Shown here: piece after piece, positions 11,628-20,672 of the stretch
How the letters are laid out: each line of letters begins with the position of its first letter
Numbering within the stretch: position 1 is the first letter of the stretch
Assembly (NCBI GenBank): GCA_016630955.3
Contig: CM049996.1
Span: 124,001-188,000 of the forward strand
Source of the DNA: Didymella arachidicola
Taxonomy: Eukaryota > Ascomycota > Dothideomycetes > Pleosporales > Didymellaceae
DNA: 64,000 nt
Reading direction: 5' to 3'
Made by a program: the position numbers and the translations under genes
The notes under the pieces: model-generated
Databases searched by the model: none
What the model was told of the DNA's origin: nothing
Seen by the model: the letters and a program-made list of their open reading frames with translations, nothing else

Positions 11628-12320
11628 GATGGTGTGGTGGTGAGGTGGTGAGGTGGTGAGGGAGCAGTCGGGGTCGTGGTGATGGTCGTGGCGATGGTCG
11701 TGGCGATGGTCGTGGTCGTGGCAGTGTTGGTGACACTGGTCGTAGCCAACCATCCAAGTGCAAGCCAATTCGTCGTCGCACTCTCCCGCTCGCCGAGTCG
11801 TGTTGGAGCGCTGTCGCGGGTCGTCGTCGGTCGTCGTCGGTCGCGTCGGTCGCGTCGGTCGGGTGGCCGTGCGTGCGTAGTAGCTTCCCTTCCAGGCCCT
11901 TTGCTCGCCGCACAGGAGACATCACGCTGCCGCCTTGCCCTCCCTCCACCGCCGTTCTAATAAATCTACACCGCAGCACACCCGGAGACCATTGCCAGCC
12001 CGACCCTCTCCGCCATTCGCTCGCCCCGGCCCGCCCGCGTCCGCCGGCCCAACCGCCAATCCGCCGCACCGCCAAACGCTACGTAGTCCGCTCTGTAAGA
12101 CCCTGAACGCCCGCCACGCCCGCCGCTGCCTGCTGATCGTGGCAGCCATCGCCGTGTGTCTCTGCTCCCGCGAGCAGCCTCCTGCCCACCCCCCACGCCT
12201 GTCCCCACCGCCAAACTGTCGCCCATACTCCTCAATCGCACCTCGCGCCTGAGCTTCGCTGGCGACCCGCGGCCCCACCGACCGAGCCCCGACCGCGCCT
12301 CCTCGTACGCGGCCAACACC
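11628..12320. promoter_or_regulatory. Divergent promoter region IEC3 / ORM with short tandem repeats
   Basis: 693 bp between divergent start codons. It contains an imperfect 12-bp tandem repeat (unit GATGGTCGTGGC, about 11680-11722) and a GTCGTCGGTC/GCGTCGGTC repeat (about 11820-11865). The ORM side is C-rich, as in many fungal leaders. No specific binding site is claimed. Confidence 0.5.
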
Positions 12321-12984
12321 ATGTCCCTCGAAGCAAAGGAGGCCCGGAGGCGGCGTAGCAGTAGTCTTGTCTACAAGGAGCCTCCCGAGTCCCTCGAGCA
12401 GCTGAGCGACCAGGCCGCCCTGCCCAACCTGAACGCCGAGTGGGTCAATGCAAAGGGTACGCACATCATTCTACAGTCGAAAGCATGTTGCACATCGACG
12501 CAATGTTAACACTCCCAGGCGCCTGGGCAATCCACTTCGTCCTCATCTTCATCGGCAAGATCCTCTTCGACATCATCCCCGGCATGTCCCAGGAGTCGTC
12601 CTGGACCCTTGTCAACCTCTCCTACATGGCCGGCTCCTACCTCATGTTCCACTACGTCCGCGGCGTCCCCTTTGACTTCAACTCGGGCGCCTACGACAAC
12701 CTCAACATGTGGGAGCAGATCGACAACGGCGACCAGTACACCCCGGCCAAGAAGTTTCTCTTGTTCGTCCCCATTGCATTGTTCCTCGTCAGCACCCACT
12801 ACACCCACTACGACAGCACCTATTTTATCGTCAACTGCCTGGCCACCATAGCCGTCGTCATTCCCAAGCTTCCTTCGGTGCGTCTACAACTCCATTTATA
12901 GCTAACATCTACTGACACCCCCCCCCCCCCCAGCTGCATAGATTACGAGTCTCTTTTTTCAACTCGCCCCCGGACAACATATAG
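12321..12984 (+). CDS. ORM/ORMDL family regulator of serine palmitoyltransferase
   Basis: Three exons: 12321-12456, 12519-12877 and 12934-12984, giving 181 residues. All junctions keep frame. ORM proteins sit in the ER membrane and inhibit serine palmitoyltransferase, setting sphingolipid synthesis. The N terminus is a charged Ser-rich tail (KEARRRRSSSLVYKEPP), the region phosphorylated in yeast Orm1/2. Then come the conserved NAEWVNAKGAWAIHF and membrane segments around FVLIFIGKILFDIIPG and FVPIALFLVSTHYTHYD. The end LHRLRVSFFN matches the family. The last intron has an almost pure C run (about 14 C) just before its CAG, an odd pyrimidine tract. The first splice position is inferred from the frame. 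Confidence 0.92.
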
Positions 12985-13528
12985 CCACTTACCAGACTCG
13001 CTTGTTTGGCATCTGTACCATGTATTTTTTATCATCATCCGCAGACGAGCTGCATCAGACTGAGGGACAGACAGTTGTGTCGCAGACGGGCGTTTGGGCC
13101 ACTTTTGCAAAGCACGGCGTTGGACTCAAAATAGCAATCACGCTCTATATGCAGCGACTCATAATACCAATCATACCCACTTGCACATCTATGGCTTCAC
13201 ACGCACTATTTCGGTGCGCATGCTGTCCCAAACGGGCGGAACGTTACTAGCGTGCCTTCCACAACCGGGTATGCCGTCATCGATTATCCGGGATCGCTGC
13301 ATTCTGAGAGAATAAATATTTGAGAGGTTGGATTCTGCACTCACCGCCCGCTCTGCTTTGTGTTTCTTACACCGTCATGATGATCGCTGAGTGAATTTTG
13401 TGAATTTGCAACACTTGCATCTGCTTGCCCTCCTGAGTCTGCGTCTGCTTGTCTGCTTCTCTTAGGTCTGTCTTGAGTCTGCCACGGCTTCACACCTCAT
13501 CGTGCAACACCTCCCACAAAAATACACA
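12985..13528 (+). promoter_or_regulatory. ORM 3' region and antiporter promoter/leader
   Basis: Intergenic. Short frames at 13002-13315 are not convincing. CT-rich stretches (about 13430-13500) precede the antiporter start, and an AATAAATATT run (about 13311) may belong to the ORM 3' end signal. Confidence 0.4.
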
Positions 13529-14965
13529 ATGTGGTCGCAACTCGAGCCCACCGGGCCGCACCTCTCCTACCTGGTCCTGACGTCCTTCCTGCTCATGTAT
13601 GCCCTCTTTTCTCTCATGATCCGCAACAGACTCCACCTCTCTGAACCCCCTCTGGCAACCATCTTCGGCATCCTCGTAGGTCCCCGCGGCCTCGCATGGC
13701 TCAACCCCTACGCCTGGGGCTTCCAGGATCCCGTCATCCAGGAGTTTACACGCATCGTTGTCGGCGTCCAGTGCTTTGCTGTCGGTCTGGAGCTCCCGAA
13801 TGGCTACCTGAGGAAAAAATGGAAGGCGCTCCTGGTCTTGCTCGGCCCCGTCATGTCCTTTGGCTGGCTCATCGGCGCCATGTTCATCAAGCTCATCTTC
13901 GACATAGACTTTGCATCCGCTTTAACAATCTCGGCCTGCCTGACCCCAACAGATCCCGTCCTCGCCGCTTCGGTGCTCTCAAATAGTCAGTTCAGTACGC
14001 GCGTGCCCAAGCGCATCAGGGATCTTCTGAGTGCAGAGAGTGGGGTCAACGACGGAGTGTCGTTTCCCTTCCTGTTCTTCGGTCTCAATATCCTGACAAA
14101 AGCCTCCAAGGGAGAAATCTTCAAGGAATGGTTCCTCATCACCGTGCTCTACCAGTGCACTGTCGGCATGGTCCTCGGCCTCGTCATCGGCCACGTCTTC
14201 AACTGGCTCTACCACATCTCCCACAAACGCGAGATGATGGGCCGCGCCTCGTACCTCGCCTTTTACCTCCTCCTAGCCATCTTCTCCATCGGCCTCGCAT
14301 CCACCCTCGGCATCGACGACTTCCTCGTCGCCTTCTTCGCCGGCCGCGGCTTCGCCCACAACGGCAACTCGCCCACATCATCCACCCACCTCCCCGTCGT
14401 CATCGACCTCATGCTCAACTCCGCCCTCTTCGTCTTCTTCGGCGCCATGATCCCCTGGTCCTCCTTCCACAACCTCGACTCCATCACCCCCGGGCGCCTC
14501 ATCGCCGTGCTCGCCCTCATCGTCCTCTTCCGCCGCATCCCCATCGTCTTCGCCGCCTACAAAGCAAACCTCCTCCCACACGTCCGCACCACCACCGAAG
14601 CCCTGTTCATCGGGCACTTCGGCCCCATGGGCGTCGGCGCGCTGTTCCTCGCCATCGAGGCCCGCGCCCAGCTCGAGACGGATACTTCGCTCCCGCTGCC
14701 CCATCCGCCGGAGGACCTCGATCCCAAGCGCCAGCGCACCATCACGCTGATATGGCCGATCGTGTGCTTCATCGTGCTGGGCAGCACGCTGGTGCATGGG
14801 CTGAGCACGCTGGCGATTAGTTTGGGTGGGCACTTTTCGCGGAAGGAGGGTGAGCGGGCGCCGCTGATTGGGGGGGAGAGGGAGGGGTTGCATGGCATGG
14901 TGTTTGATGAGGAGGAGGAGGAGAGCGAGGATGAAGAGATGGACGAAGCAGAGGATAGGAGGTAG
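13529..14965 (+). CDS. Na+(K+)/H+ antiporter, CPA1 family, Nha1-like
   Basis: Single exon, 478 residues from the ATG at 13529 (MWSQLEPTGPHLSY); an upstream GTG in frame is not needed. It has about 12 hydrophobic segments. Family markers include the ion-site motif ACLTPTDPVLAAS, then LLSAESGVNDGVSFPFLF, and the later helix FFAGRGFAHNG. Fungal Nha1/Sod2-type exchangers sit in the plasma membrane and expel Na+ or K+ against protons. After the last membrane segment there is a short hydrophilic tail ending in a strongly acidic run (FDEEEEESEDEEMDEAED). Yeast Nha1 has a tail of several hundred residues; the short form here resembles Sod2-type proteins. Regulation is not visible. Confidence 0.9.
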   Translation: MWSQLEPTGPHLSYLVLTSFLLMYALFSLMIRNRLHLSEPPLATIFGILVGPRGLAWLNPYAWGFQDPVIQEFTRIVVGVQCFAVGLELPNGYLRKKWKALLVLLGPVMSFGWLIGAMFIKLIFDIDFASALTISACLTPTDPVLAASVLSNSQFSTRVPKRIRDLLSAESGVNDGVSFPFLFFGLNILTKASKGEIFKEWFLITVLYQCTVGMVLGLVIGHVFNWLYHISHKREMMGRASYLAFYLLLAIFSIGLASTLGIDDFLVAFFAGRGFAHNGNSPTSSTHLPVVIDLMLNSALFVFFGAMIPWSSFHNLDSITPGRLIAVLALIVLFRRIPIVFAAYKANLLPHVRTTTEALFIGHFGPMGVGALFLAIEARAQLETDTSLPLPHPPEDLDPKRQRTITLIWPIVCFIVLGSTLVHGLSTLAISLGGHFSRKEGERAPLIGGEREGLHGMVFDEEEEESEDEEMDEAEDRR

Positions 14966-15358
14966 TAGACGGCGGTCTGTATGACGAATGCAAACAGCAT
15001 CAGGTACGATGGACACCTCAGCCCTCCTTGTCCACGCTCGGCACAAAACCCTCTTTAATTATCCTACTGCCCGCAAGACAAACCCAACAAATCCCCCCAC
15101 GCCATCGAAAACTTCAAATGTCTACTCTTCCCGCTGCAAGAAAACGACGATATATCCCCACACCTCTCTCTTCTCTTTTCCATCCGAAGCTTGAGAAAGA
15201 GAGGGTACGAGAGCACGAGGTTAGATGGCGAGATTTCATCCTCAGACTGAGGGATGGATGGATGGATGGATGGATAGCTTGACGCACATCAGGAGCAGTC
15301 AGGGACAGGAAGCTTAGTAACAGTGCCGTGGCAGCTTAGTACCAGACGAGTGCAAAGT
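14966..15358. other. Convergent 3' region with a GGAT microsatellite
   Basis: Lies between the 3' ends of the antiporter (+) and mtRRF (-). It includes a perfect (GGAT)n run of about six units near 15252-15277. No gene seen. Confidence 0.6.
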
Positions 15359-16122
15359 CTACTGGCTCTCCAACACCCGCTTCGCGCCATCCGCAATCCG
15401 CTTCACCTCGTCATGCCCCTTCTTGACTACCTCCTCCATGCGCTTCTTTGCCTTCTGCGTGTCATCTGGCCTTACCTCCTTGTTGAGCTCGTACTTCCGG
15501 ACTAGCTTGTTGTGGTCCTGGCGCGCGCGCTGCACCGTGGCGTCAGCTTTCTCCGCGGCTTTTTTCGCGGCTTCGATTGCGTCGCGTCGCGTGTCGCCTG
15601 TGGGGGGCGGGAGCGGGACTTGGATTGTGAGGGGGTTGGTTTGCTCGGGCGCGAGCGGGGTGAGGGAGTGGGGGGAGGCGGCGATGGCGGAGGTGATGGG
15701 TTTAATGTGCTGCGGTCTATCAGTGCATTGTATGGACAAGGTCCTTGGCATCTGCTCACTGCATCGTCCCCGCAGATGACGTTCAGGACCCGTCCTCTGG
15801 GGACGACCTGTGCGATGTCGCCCAGCCGTACAGTCTCCTTGCCGCGCCCCGCTGAGCCGAGTTGCACCTTCAGGCTCTCGACGACGTCTGGGTTCAATCT
15901 CCCGCCGCTGCGCAGCTGCGCAAGGTCGTGTGTGAGCTTCTCAATGGCCTTTAGTATCGAAGCCTCGAGCTCCGACATGTCGTAGATCTCATCGGTTGGC
16001 GTGGGCCCCCCGGTCTGGGTCACGGGCGGGCTGGAGTCGCTCTTCGCGTGGGATTTGTTCGCTTTTCCGGCTTTCTTCCATAGCGGGGGGTATTTTGAAA
16101 AGCTCCTCAGCGGCGGGCTCAT
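15359..16122 (-). CDS. RRF1: Mitochondrial ribosome recycling factor
   Basis: Exons 16122-15760 and 15709-15359 with a 50-nt intron (GTGAGC to CGCAG); 237 residues. RRF splits post-termination ribosomes together with mitochondrial EF-G2. Visible family parts: the first long helix (MSELEASILKAIEKLTHDL), the RSGGRLNPDVVESLKV block, then GDIAQVVPRGRVLNVICGDD. After the splice come the second helical arm (RRDAIEAAKKAAEKADATVQ) and the end DEVKRIADGAKRVLE. The N terminus (LRSFSKYPPLWKKAGKANK) looks like a mitochondrial targeting signal, but it is short. Another ATG in a different frame at 16222 begins a basic, presequence-like stretch, so an extra upstream exon is possible and the start is uncertain. 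Confidence 0.88.
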
Positions 16123-16419
16123 TGATTTGCATAGCGGCGCGGCGGCGTGGAAGGCGCAACTGGGGGCGTGAGCTGCGTGGACTATCGAGAAGTGCGATTG
16201 AAGCGCTCACAGATTGCGGCATGGCAGCTCACCTGCTCTCGAGGAAGCAGCCAAGGAGCTTCGTGCGCTCAGACGGAGGGCTATGCGTGGCGCGAGTGAT
16301 TGAGACATTGTGTTTGATGTTGCTCAGCCGTCTAACATCTGCTGCGAAGGTGAGGAGCGCGTCGATGCGCACTGGCCAGGGTCCACTTTTTGCACGCGGC
16401 TCGAACGTCATCTATTGTA
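16123..16419. promoter_or_regulatory. mtRRF upstream region up to the transposon complex
   Basis: About 300 bp between the RRF start and the left end of the outer transposon relic. It probably holds the RRF promoter and perhaps a small upstream exon. The transposon boundary is therefore very close to a housekeeping promoter. Confidence 0.4.
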
Positions 16420-16536
16420 TGCAAAAATCGGGGATTGCTTAGCGCCCTTTTTCGCGTTTTCTACCCACCTTAACGTGTTTTACAAGCGAGTCGGCCACCC
16501 CACCAACTTTGATCAATACACCCACTTCTGATCACT

Positions 16537-16816
16537 ATGGCTCCATCACCACGTGCTCAACTATCTTACAATGAATCTGATATTGTTCTTGCATCTGTAG
16601 CTATTGATAGCCAGCAGTTGCAAAGCTCTAGACGCGCTGCCTCTACGTACGGAGTCCCAAAGTCAACGCTAAACGATCGACGCGCTGGAAAGCTTGCCTG
16701 ACGCGATTGCCAGCCCAACTTAAAGAAACTTACTACAATAGAAGAGGAGGTAATTACTAGCTATATAATTGAGCTAGATCTACGTGGCTTTGCGCCTACG
16801 TACGCACGCAGCTATA
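16537..16816 (+). pseudogene. Outer element transposase relic, N-terminal part
   Basis: From an ATG at 16537 the frame encodes a Pogo/Fot1-type helix-turn-helix region (SSRRAASTYGVPKSTLNDRRAGK), then an in-frame TGA, then CQPNLKKLTTIEEEVITSYI and IELDLRGFAPTYARS. It runs straight into the end of the inserted element at 16817. The TGA sits where related transposases have Arg, one C-to-T change away (CGA). This is the oldest layer of the nest. Confidence 0.75.
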
Positions 16817-16888
16817 ACGTTAAGGATCAGCAAGCTGGCCAGATCAGCAAGCTGGCCACCCCACCAAACCTGACCCGACTCTCTACAC
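16817..16888 (+). repeat. Left terminal inverted repeat of the intact Fot1-like element
   Basis: 72 bp, matching the right end (18591-18662, reverse complement) with one difference at position 14. Each end contains a direct duplication of GATCAGCAAGCTGGCCA (one copy at the right end has A for G), which could be two transposase binding sites. Confidence 0.92.
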
Positions 16889-16898
16889 AACTACCATA

Positions 16899-18536
16899 AT
16901 GCCGCGACAACGACGCTCTATACAGACTTATCGTGAAGGCAGAATAAGCCTTGCTATCGCGTCCTATCGTAATAATCCAAAACAGTCTCTCCGCGCTCTT
17001 GCGATGGCTTTTGATGTGCCAAGATCCACACTCCAGACGCGTGTCGGTGGTACCCAGCCACGATCAGAGGTACGACCTGCTAATTGTAAGCTATCGCCTA
17101 TCGAAGAGCATTCTCTCGTGCAGTGGATCCTAGACCTTGACCGGCGTGGTTTTCCACCCCATATTATCGACGTGCGACGAATGGCAGACGTATTACTCGC
17201 CGCGCGTGGCCAAGATCCACCTCCACAGCCTGTCGGCAAGAAATGGGTGTCGCGCTTTATTCAAGGCCAGCCAGAGCTCCAGATAAAGTGGACTAGAAGG
17301 CTTAATAGCCAGCGCGCTAGTTCTGAGGATCCTATCGCGATTACAGCGTGGTTCAAACTAGTAGAGGAGACGCGACAGACGTATGGCGTTCTTGACCAGG
17401 ATATCTACAACTTTGACAAGACTGGATTCGCTATGGGCGTCGCTGCAACGTCAAAAGTAGTCACTAGCTCTGATAGAGTCGGTCGTGCAGTCGCCGTACA
17501 GCCAGGCAATCGCGAGTGGGTGACAGTAATCGAGTGTGTTAACGCGTCTGGCTGGTCTCTACCACCGTTCGTGATCCTGGCTGGTAAGGTCCACCAGAGC
17601 AGCTGGTATCGCGATCTCCCTCTAGATTGGACTGTCGGCGTCTCAGAGAATGGCTGGACGACAGATGAGCTAGGTTTCGAGTGGATAAAGCACTTCAACC
17701 AGCATACAGCCGCTCGTACAGCTGGAGTCTATCGGCTTCTTATTGTAGACGGCCATAGCAGCCACGCTACGCCAGAGTTCGACCAGTACTGCGCCAATAA
17801 TAAGATCATTACTCTCTGTATGCCGCCGCATACCTCCCATCTTCTCCAGCCTCTAGATGTGAGCTGCTACTCCCCTCTTAAGCGCGCGTACGGACGTCAG
17901 GTTGAGGAGCTCGCCCGCCAAGGCGTATACCATATTGACAAGATAGACTTCCTTATAGCCTATACACGGATCCGGCCGACTATATTTACGCAGCAGAATA
18001 TCCAATCAGGCTTTCGGGCGACAGGTCTTGTCCCTTCTTGTCCAGATCGTGTTCTGTCGTCGCTAACTGTCGTTCGGACGCCGTCTCCACCACAGACAAC
18101 TATAGATGACAACGTTGCAGCACAGGCAGCGGCGCAGACAGAGACACCACATACAGTAGAGCAGCTTCAGCAGCAGGTACGCTATCTCCAAGAGCGACTG
18201 CGGCGGCAGCCAGAGAGTCCAACAAGTATTGCTATCCGCCAGCTTGCTAAGAGCGCTCAGCTTGCAATGCAATCAGCAGTAATACTCGCGGAGGAGAATA
18301 AGAAGCTACGTGAAGAAAATCAGCGCCAGCGACAAAAACAGAACCAGCCGCGTCAATATATCGCTTCTGGTGGAGTTCTCCAGGTGCAGCAGGCTCAGCA
18401 GCTTATTGCAGAGGCAGAAAGGGTAGTTACGGAGGTTGAGCAGGGTGAGGGCAGTCAGCGACGTCAGCGCGCGCCGCCGACGTGCACGAAGTGCCATATT
18501 CAAGGACACACTCGCACTTCGTGCAAAGCTAGATAA
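16899..18536 (+). CDS. Fot1/Pogo-family transposase (DDE_1, DD35D)
   Basis: 545 residues, no introns and no internal stops. The N-terminal helix-turn-helix (QSLRALAMAFDVPRSTLQTR) is followed by a CENP-B-like second DNA-binding domain (HSLVQWILDLDRRGFPP to GKKWVSRFIQ). The catalytic core has Asp173 (YNFDKTGF), Asp284 (LLIVDGHSSH) and Asp320 (LLQPLDVSCYSPLK). The last two are separated by 35 residues, the DD35D spacing known for this group. A Gln/Leu-rich coiled-coil follows, and the protein ends in a CCHC zinc knuckle (CTKCHIQGHTRTSC). It cuts and pastes the element at TA targets. All catalytic residues are present, so activity is plausible. Confidence 0.95.
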   Translation: MPRQRRSIQTYREGRISLAIASYRNNPKQSLRALAMAFDVPRSTLQTRVGGTQPRSEVRPANCKLSPIEEHSLVQWILDLDRRGFPPHIIDVRRMADVLLAARGQDPPPQPVGKKWVSRFIQGQPELQIKWTRRLNSQRASSEDPIAITAWFKLVEETRQTYGVLDQDIYNFDKTGFAMGVAATSKVVTSSDRVGRAVAVQPGNREWVTVIECVNASGWSLPPFVILAGKVHQSSWYRDLPLDWTVGVSENGWTTDELGFEWIKHFNQHTAARTAGVYRLLIVDGHSSHATPEFDQYCANNKIITLCMPPHTSHLLQPLDVSCYSPLKRAYGRQVEELARQGVYHIDKIDFLIAYTRIRPTIFTQQNIQSGFRATGLVPSCPDRVLSSLTVVRTPSPPQTTIDDNVAAQAAAQTETPHTVEQLQQQVRYLQERLRRQPESPTSIAIRQLAKSAQLAMQSAVILAEENKKLREENQRQRQKQNQPRQYIASGGVLQVQQAQQLIAEAERVVTEVEQGEGSQRRQRAPPTCTKCHIQGHTRTSCKAR

Positions 18537-18590
18537 CAAATTATATCCGTCAAGTTTTATCTAATTTTACTGCGTTGTTGTGGATCAATG

Positions 18591-18662
18591 GTGTAGAGAG
18601 TCGGGTCAGGTTTGGTGGGGTGGCCAGCTTGCTGATCTGGCCAGCTTGTTGATCCTTAACGT
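18591..18662 (-). repeat. Right terminal inverted repeat of the intact Fot1-like element
   Basis: Reverse complement of the left end (16817-16888) apart from one base. The outer relic's reading frame resumes after the flanking TA. Confidence 0.92.
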
Positions 18663-18664
18663 TA

Positions 18665-18746
18665 CGTAATATAGCTAATAGACTGCTGGCTGCACGCGGT
18701 GCTAATTAGGTTGGCGTCTACTAGCCGCGTAACTTTATTAAGCGTA
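18665..18746 (+). pseudogene. Outer element transposase relic, continuation after the insertion
   Basis: After the inserted element the translation resumes as IANRLLAARGAN*VGVY*PRNFIKR, a standard Fot1/Pogo stretch joining the second DNA-binding domain to the catalytic part. One small frame change lies near the junction. The two TAG stops stand where related proteins have Gln and Trp, both one transition away. The relic ends abruptly at the next insertion (18747). Confidence 0.7.
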
Positions 18747-18836
18747 ACGTACCTCACGGGCGAGTGGCCGGCCCGAGCGAGTGACCGGATTTTGCCAAGA
18801 CTTACGAACACTACAACTACTTTGCAAAACAATAGT

Positions 18837-18852
18837 ACTAAATCAAGTTGTA
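18837..18852 (+). repeat. Target-site duplication, left copy (LINE)
   Basis: Same 16 bp as at 24849-24864. Its last bases border the LINE 5' end. Because the LINE tail also contains ACTAA, the exact left limit of the duplicate could shift by a few bases. Confidence 0.85.
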
Positions 18853-18986
18853 GACACTGAAAACACCACACATAGCGAGAACTCGATTTTTGGAATTCAC
18901 TCGTATTTTCGCGCTCAAACGGTCGCTCTTGACGCCAATTGACTAGCCAGCACCCAGCCGCAGCAGCCCACTGCGTCTGACGTGCC

Positions 18987-20672
18987 ATGGCGACACCGTG
19001 GCCTCAGCAGCCCACGTGGCCCACCCCATTCCGCGAGCACGCTACACGCCTCAGCACCTACCTTCAGGACGCGCTGGCCTGTATCGATCGCACGCAAAGC
19101 CAGCCTGTGCCAGCAGACCTCGTCAAGGTCATTATACACGGCACGCTGACGTTTATACTGAAAGTGCAACACACGCCTGACCTCAGCACGGTGTGCGACG
19201 CGCTTAGCATCCTGCAAACTGAGGCCAAGGCGTCCTCCGACAACACCACGCGAATGCTTAATGCTGTCAAGCAGGAACTCAAGACCGAAATAAAGAACAC
19301 CGCTAATACCGTCCACGCAATCGCCACAAACGTACAACAAAACATAAGGAACGGAGAGGAAGCTAGGACTGCAGCCAAGGAGGCGGTAGAGGTAGGTAAG
19401 GCCAATCTGCAGATGGCAAGACAGATCAAAAACGCAGGACCACAGACTGGTGGCGTGCTCAGCTACGCTGCGATGGCGGCGAGGGGCGCACCGCTAGCAA
19501 GTACAGCGAATACACAAGTTCCCAGAATGGCTCCTATGCAGACGCAGCGTGAAGTCGTTGTGACCATTAGAGACCCCAGTACAGTGCTCAGCCTGCGGGC
19601 GATGAACCCGCGCAACCTTAACGCGCATGTAGAGCGCGCCATCGCGCAAAGCAGAAACGAAAACATTAACAGCATCAAGGTGCTCTCTTCAAACCAGCTA
19701 AGAAGCGGCGACCTTAGCATCAGAACGGCGACCAACAAAGAAGTAGAAGCACTAAAGCAGTTCGCTGACGACTGGGTCCACCGCATCGGCAACAGGGCCA
19801 CCTTGCGGATTACAACCTACGGCATCATCGCACACGGCATGCGCACCAGCACAATAGACATGGACAGGTTTGAGGAGACGAGGGATCAGCTACTGCTGGA
19901 CAACAAGCCGTTCATCCCACAGGCAGAGATCAAGTACGTCGGGTGGCTGACACGCAACGCACCCACGAAAGCCGCCTCCAGCGTCATCATAGAGTTCAGC
20001 AAGGCAGAGGACGCTAACAAGATCATTGACGAGGGCCTCATCTGGCAGGGCGAGGTCTTCCAGTGCGAGCGATACGAGCGACAGTGCCGAGTGAAGCAGT
20101 GCTTCAAGTGCCAACACTACGGCCACATAGGAACCCAGTGCAAGGCAACAATCGCATGTGGCTACTGCGCGCAACAACATGAGAGCAGGGATTGTCCGTC
20201 CAAGCTCGACCGGAACGTACCCAGGAAGTGTGCCGCCTGCCGAGGCGAACACGAAGCGTGGAGCTACCAGTGCCCTACCAGGAAGGAGGAGAGGGCAAAA
20301 GCAAGGGCTGCATACGACGTACGCCCATACTACCACCCAGTCGCGGAGACACCAAGGAACAACATCCCACTGGAGGCGTCGGCCACCTCTGTCCGACGGA
20401 GTAGACTCGCCCAAGCTCCCGCATCGACGCAGCCAGCACCAATCACCAGGAACCGATCGCAAACTGGACGAGGACAGAAGAGGACTAATGCAGGAACTAC
20501 CATTGACTCAGCAGAGCAGCACAACCAGCCAACACACGCGAACGGCAGCCAAAGGCCGCAGAGGCACGTCATACCTACCCGGAGGGCCATGGAAGCTACC
20601 GGGAACAGCACGCAGCAGACACAGAGCGGCACTAGCCAGCACATGGAAATCGACTCTGACAACGAAGCATGA
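18987..20672 (+). CDS. LINE ORF1, nucleic-acid-binding Gag-like protein
   Basis: 561 residues from the first ATG. The N-terminal third is helical and probably a coiled coil (EAKASSDNTTRMLNAVKQEL). A central domain follows, then three Cys/His zinc knuckles near residues 372-425: CFKCQHYGHIGTQC, CGYCAQQHESRDC and CAACRGEHEAWSYQC. The C terminus is basic, Ser/Gln/Thr-rich and disordered. In related elements ORF1 packages the RNA into a particle used for target-primed reverse transcription. The stop overlaps the ORF2 start as ATGA, so ORF2 is probably translated by termination-reinitiation. Confidence 0.92.
   Translation: MATPWPQQPTWPTPFREHATRLSTYLQDALACIDRTQSQPVPADLVKVIIHGTLTFILKVQHTPDLSTVCDALSILQTEAKASSDNTTRMLNAVKQELKTEIKNTANTVHAIATNVQQNIRNGEEARTAAKEAVEVGKANLQMARQIKNAGPQTGGVLSYAAMAARGAPLASTANTQVPRMAPMQTQREVVVTIRDPSTVLSLRAMNPRNLNAHVERAIAQSRNENINSIKVLSSNQLRSGDLSIRTATNKEVEALKQFADDWVHRIGNRATLRITTYGIIAHGMRTSTIDMDRFEETRDQLLLDNKPFIPQAEIKYVGWLTRNAPTKAASSVIIEFSKAEDANKIIDEGLIWQGEVFQCERYERQCRVKQCFKCQHYGHIGTQCKATIACGYCAQQHESRDCPSKLDRNVPRKCAACRGEHEAWSYQCPTRKEERAKARAAYDVRPYYHPVAETPRNNIPLEASATSVRRSRLAQAPASTQPAPITRNRSQTGRGQKRTNAGTTIDSAEQHNQPTHANGSQRPQRHVIPTRRAMEATGNSTQQTQSGTSQHMEIDSDNEA

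Larger units (their letters stand above)
16817..18662 (+). mobile_element. Intact Fot1/Pogo-like DNA transposon (1846 bp)
   Basis: Complete element with 72-bp terminal inverted repeats (one mismatch) starting ACGTTAAGGATCA, flanked by TA on both sides (16815-16816 and 18663-18664). It carries one uninterrupted transposase gene. It lies inside the outer transposase relic, whose coding sequence resumes at 18665. Near-identical ends and an intact frame indicate recent insertion, after the outer copy had decayed. Confidence 0.92.

Noticed and set aside
10560..11651. A 363-codon plus-strand frame opposite IEC3
   Set aside because: Antisense shadow of a GC-rich gene; the minus strand encodes a recognisable IEC3 protein.
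10882..12075. A 397-codon minus-strand frame overlapping IEC3 in another phase
   Set aside because: Arg/Pro/His-rich translation of GC-rich DNA, starts in the promoter repeats, no domain.
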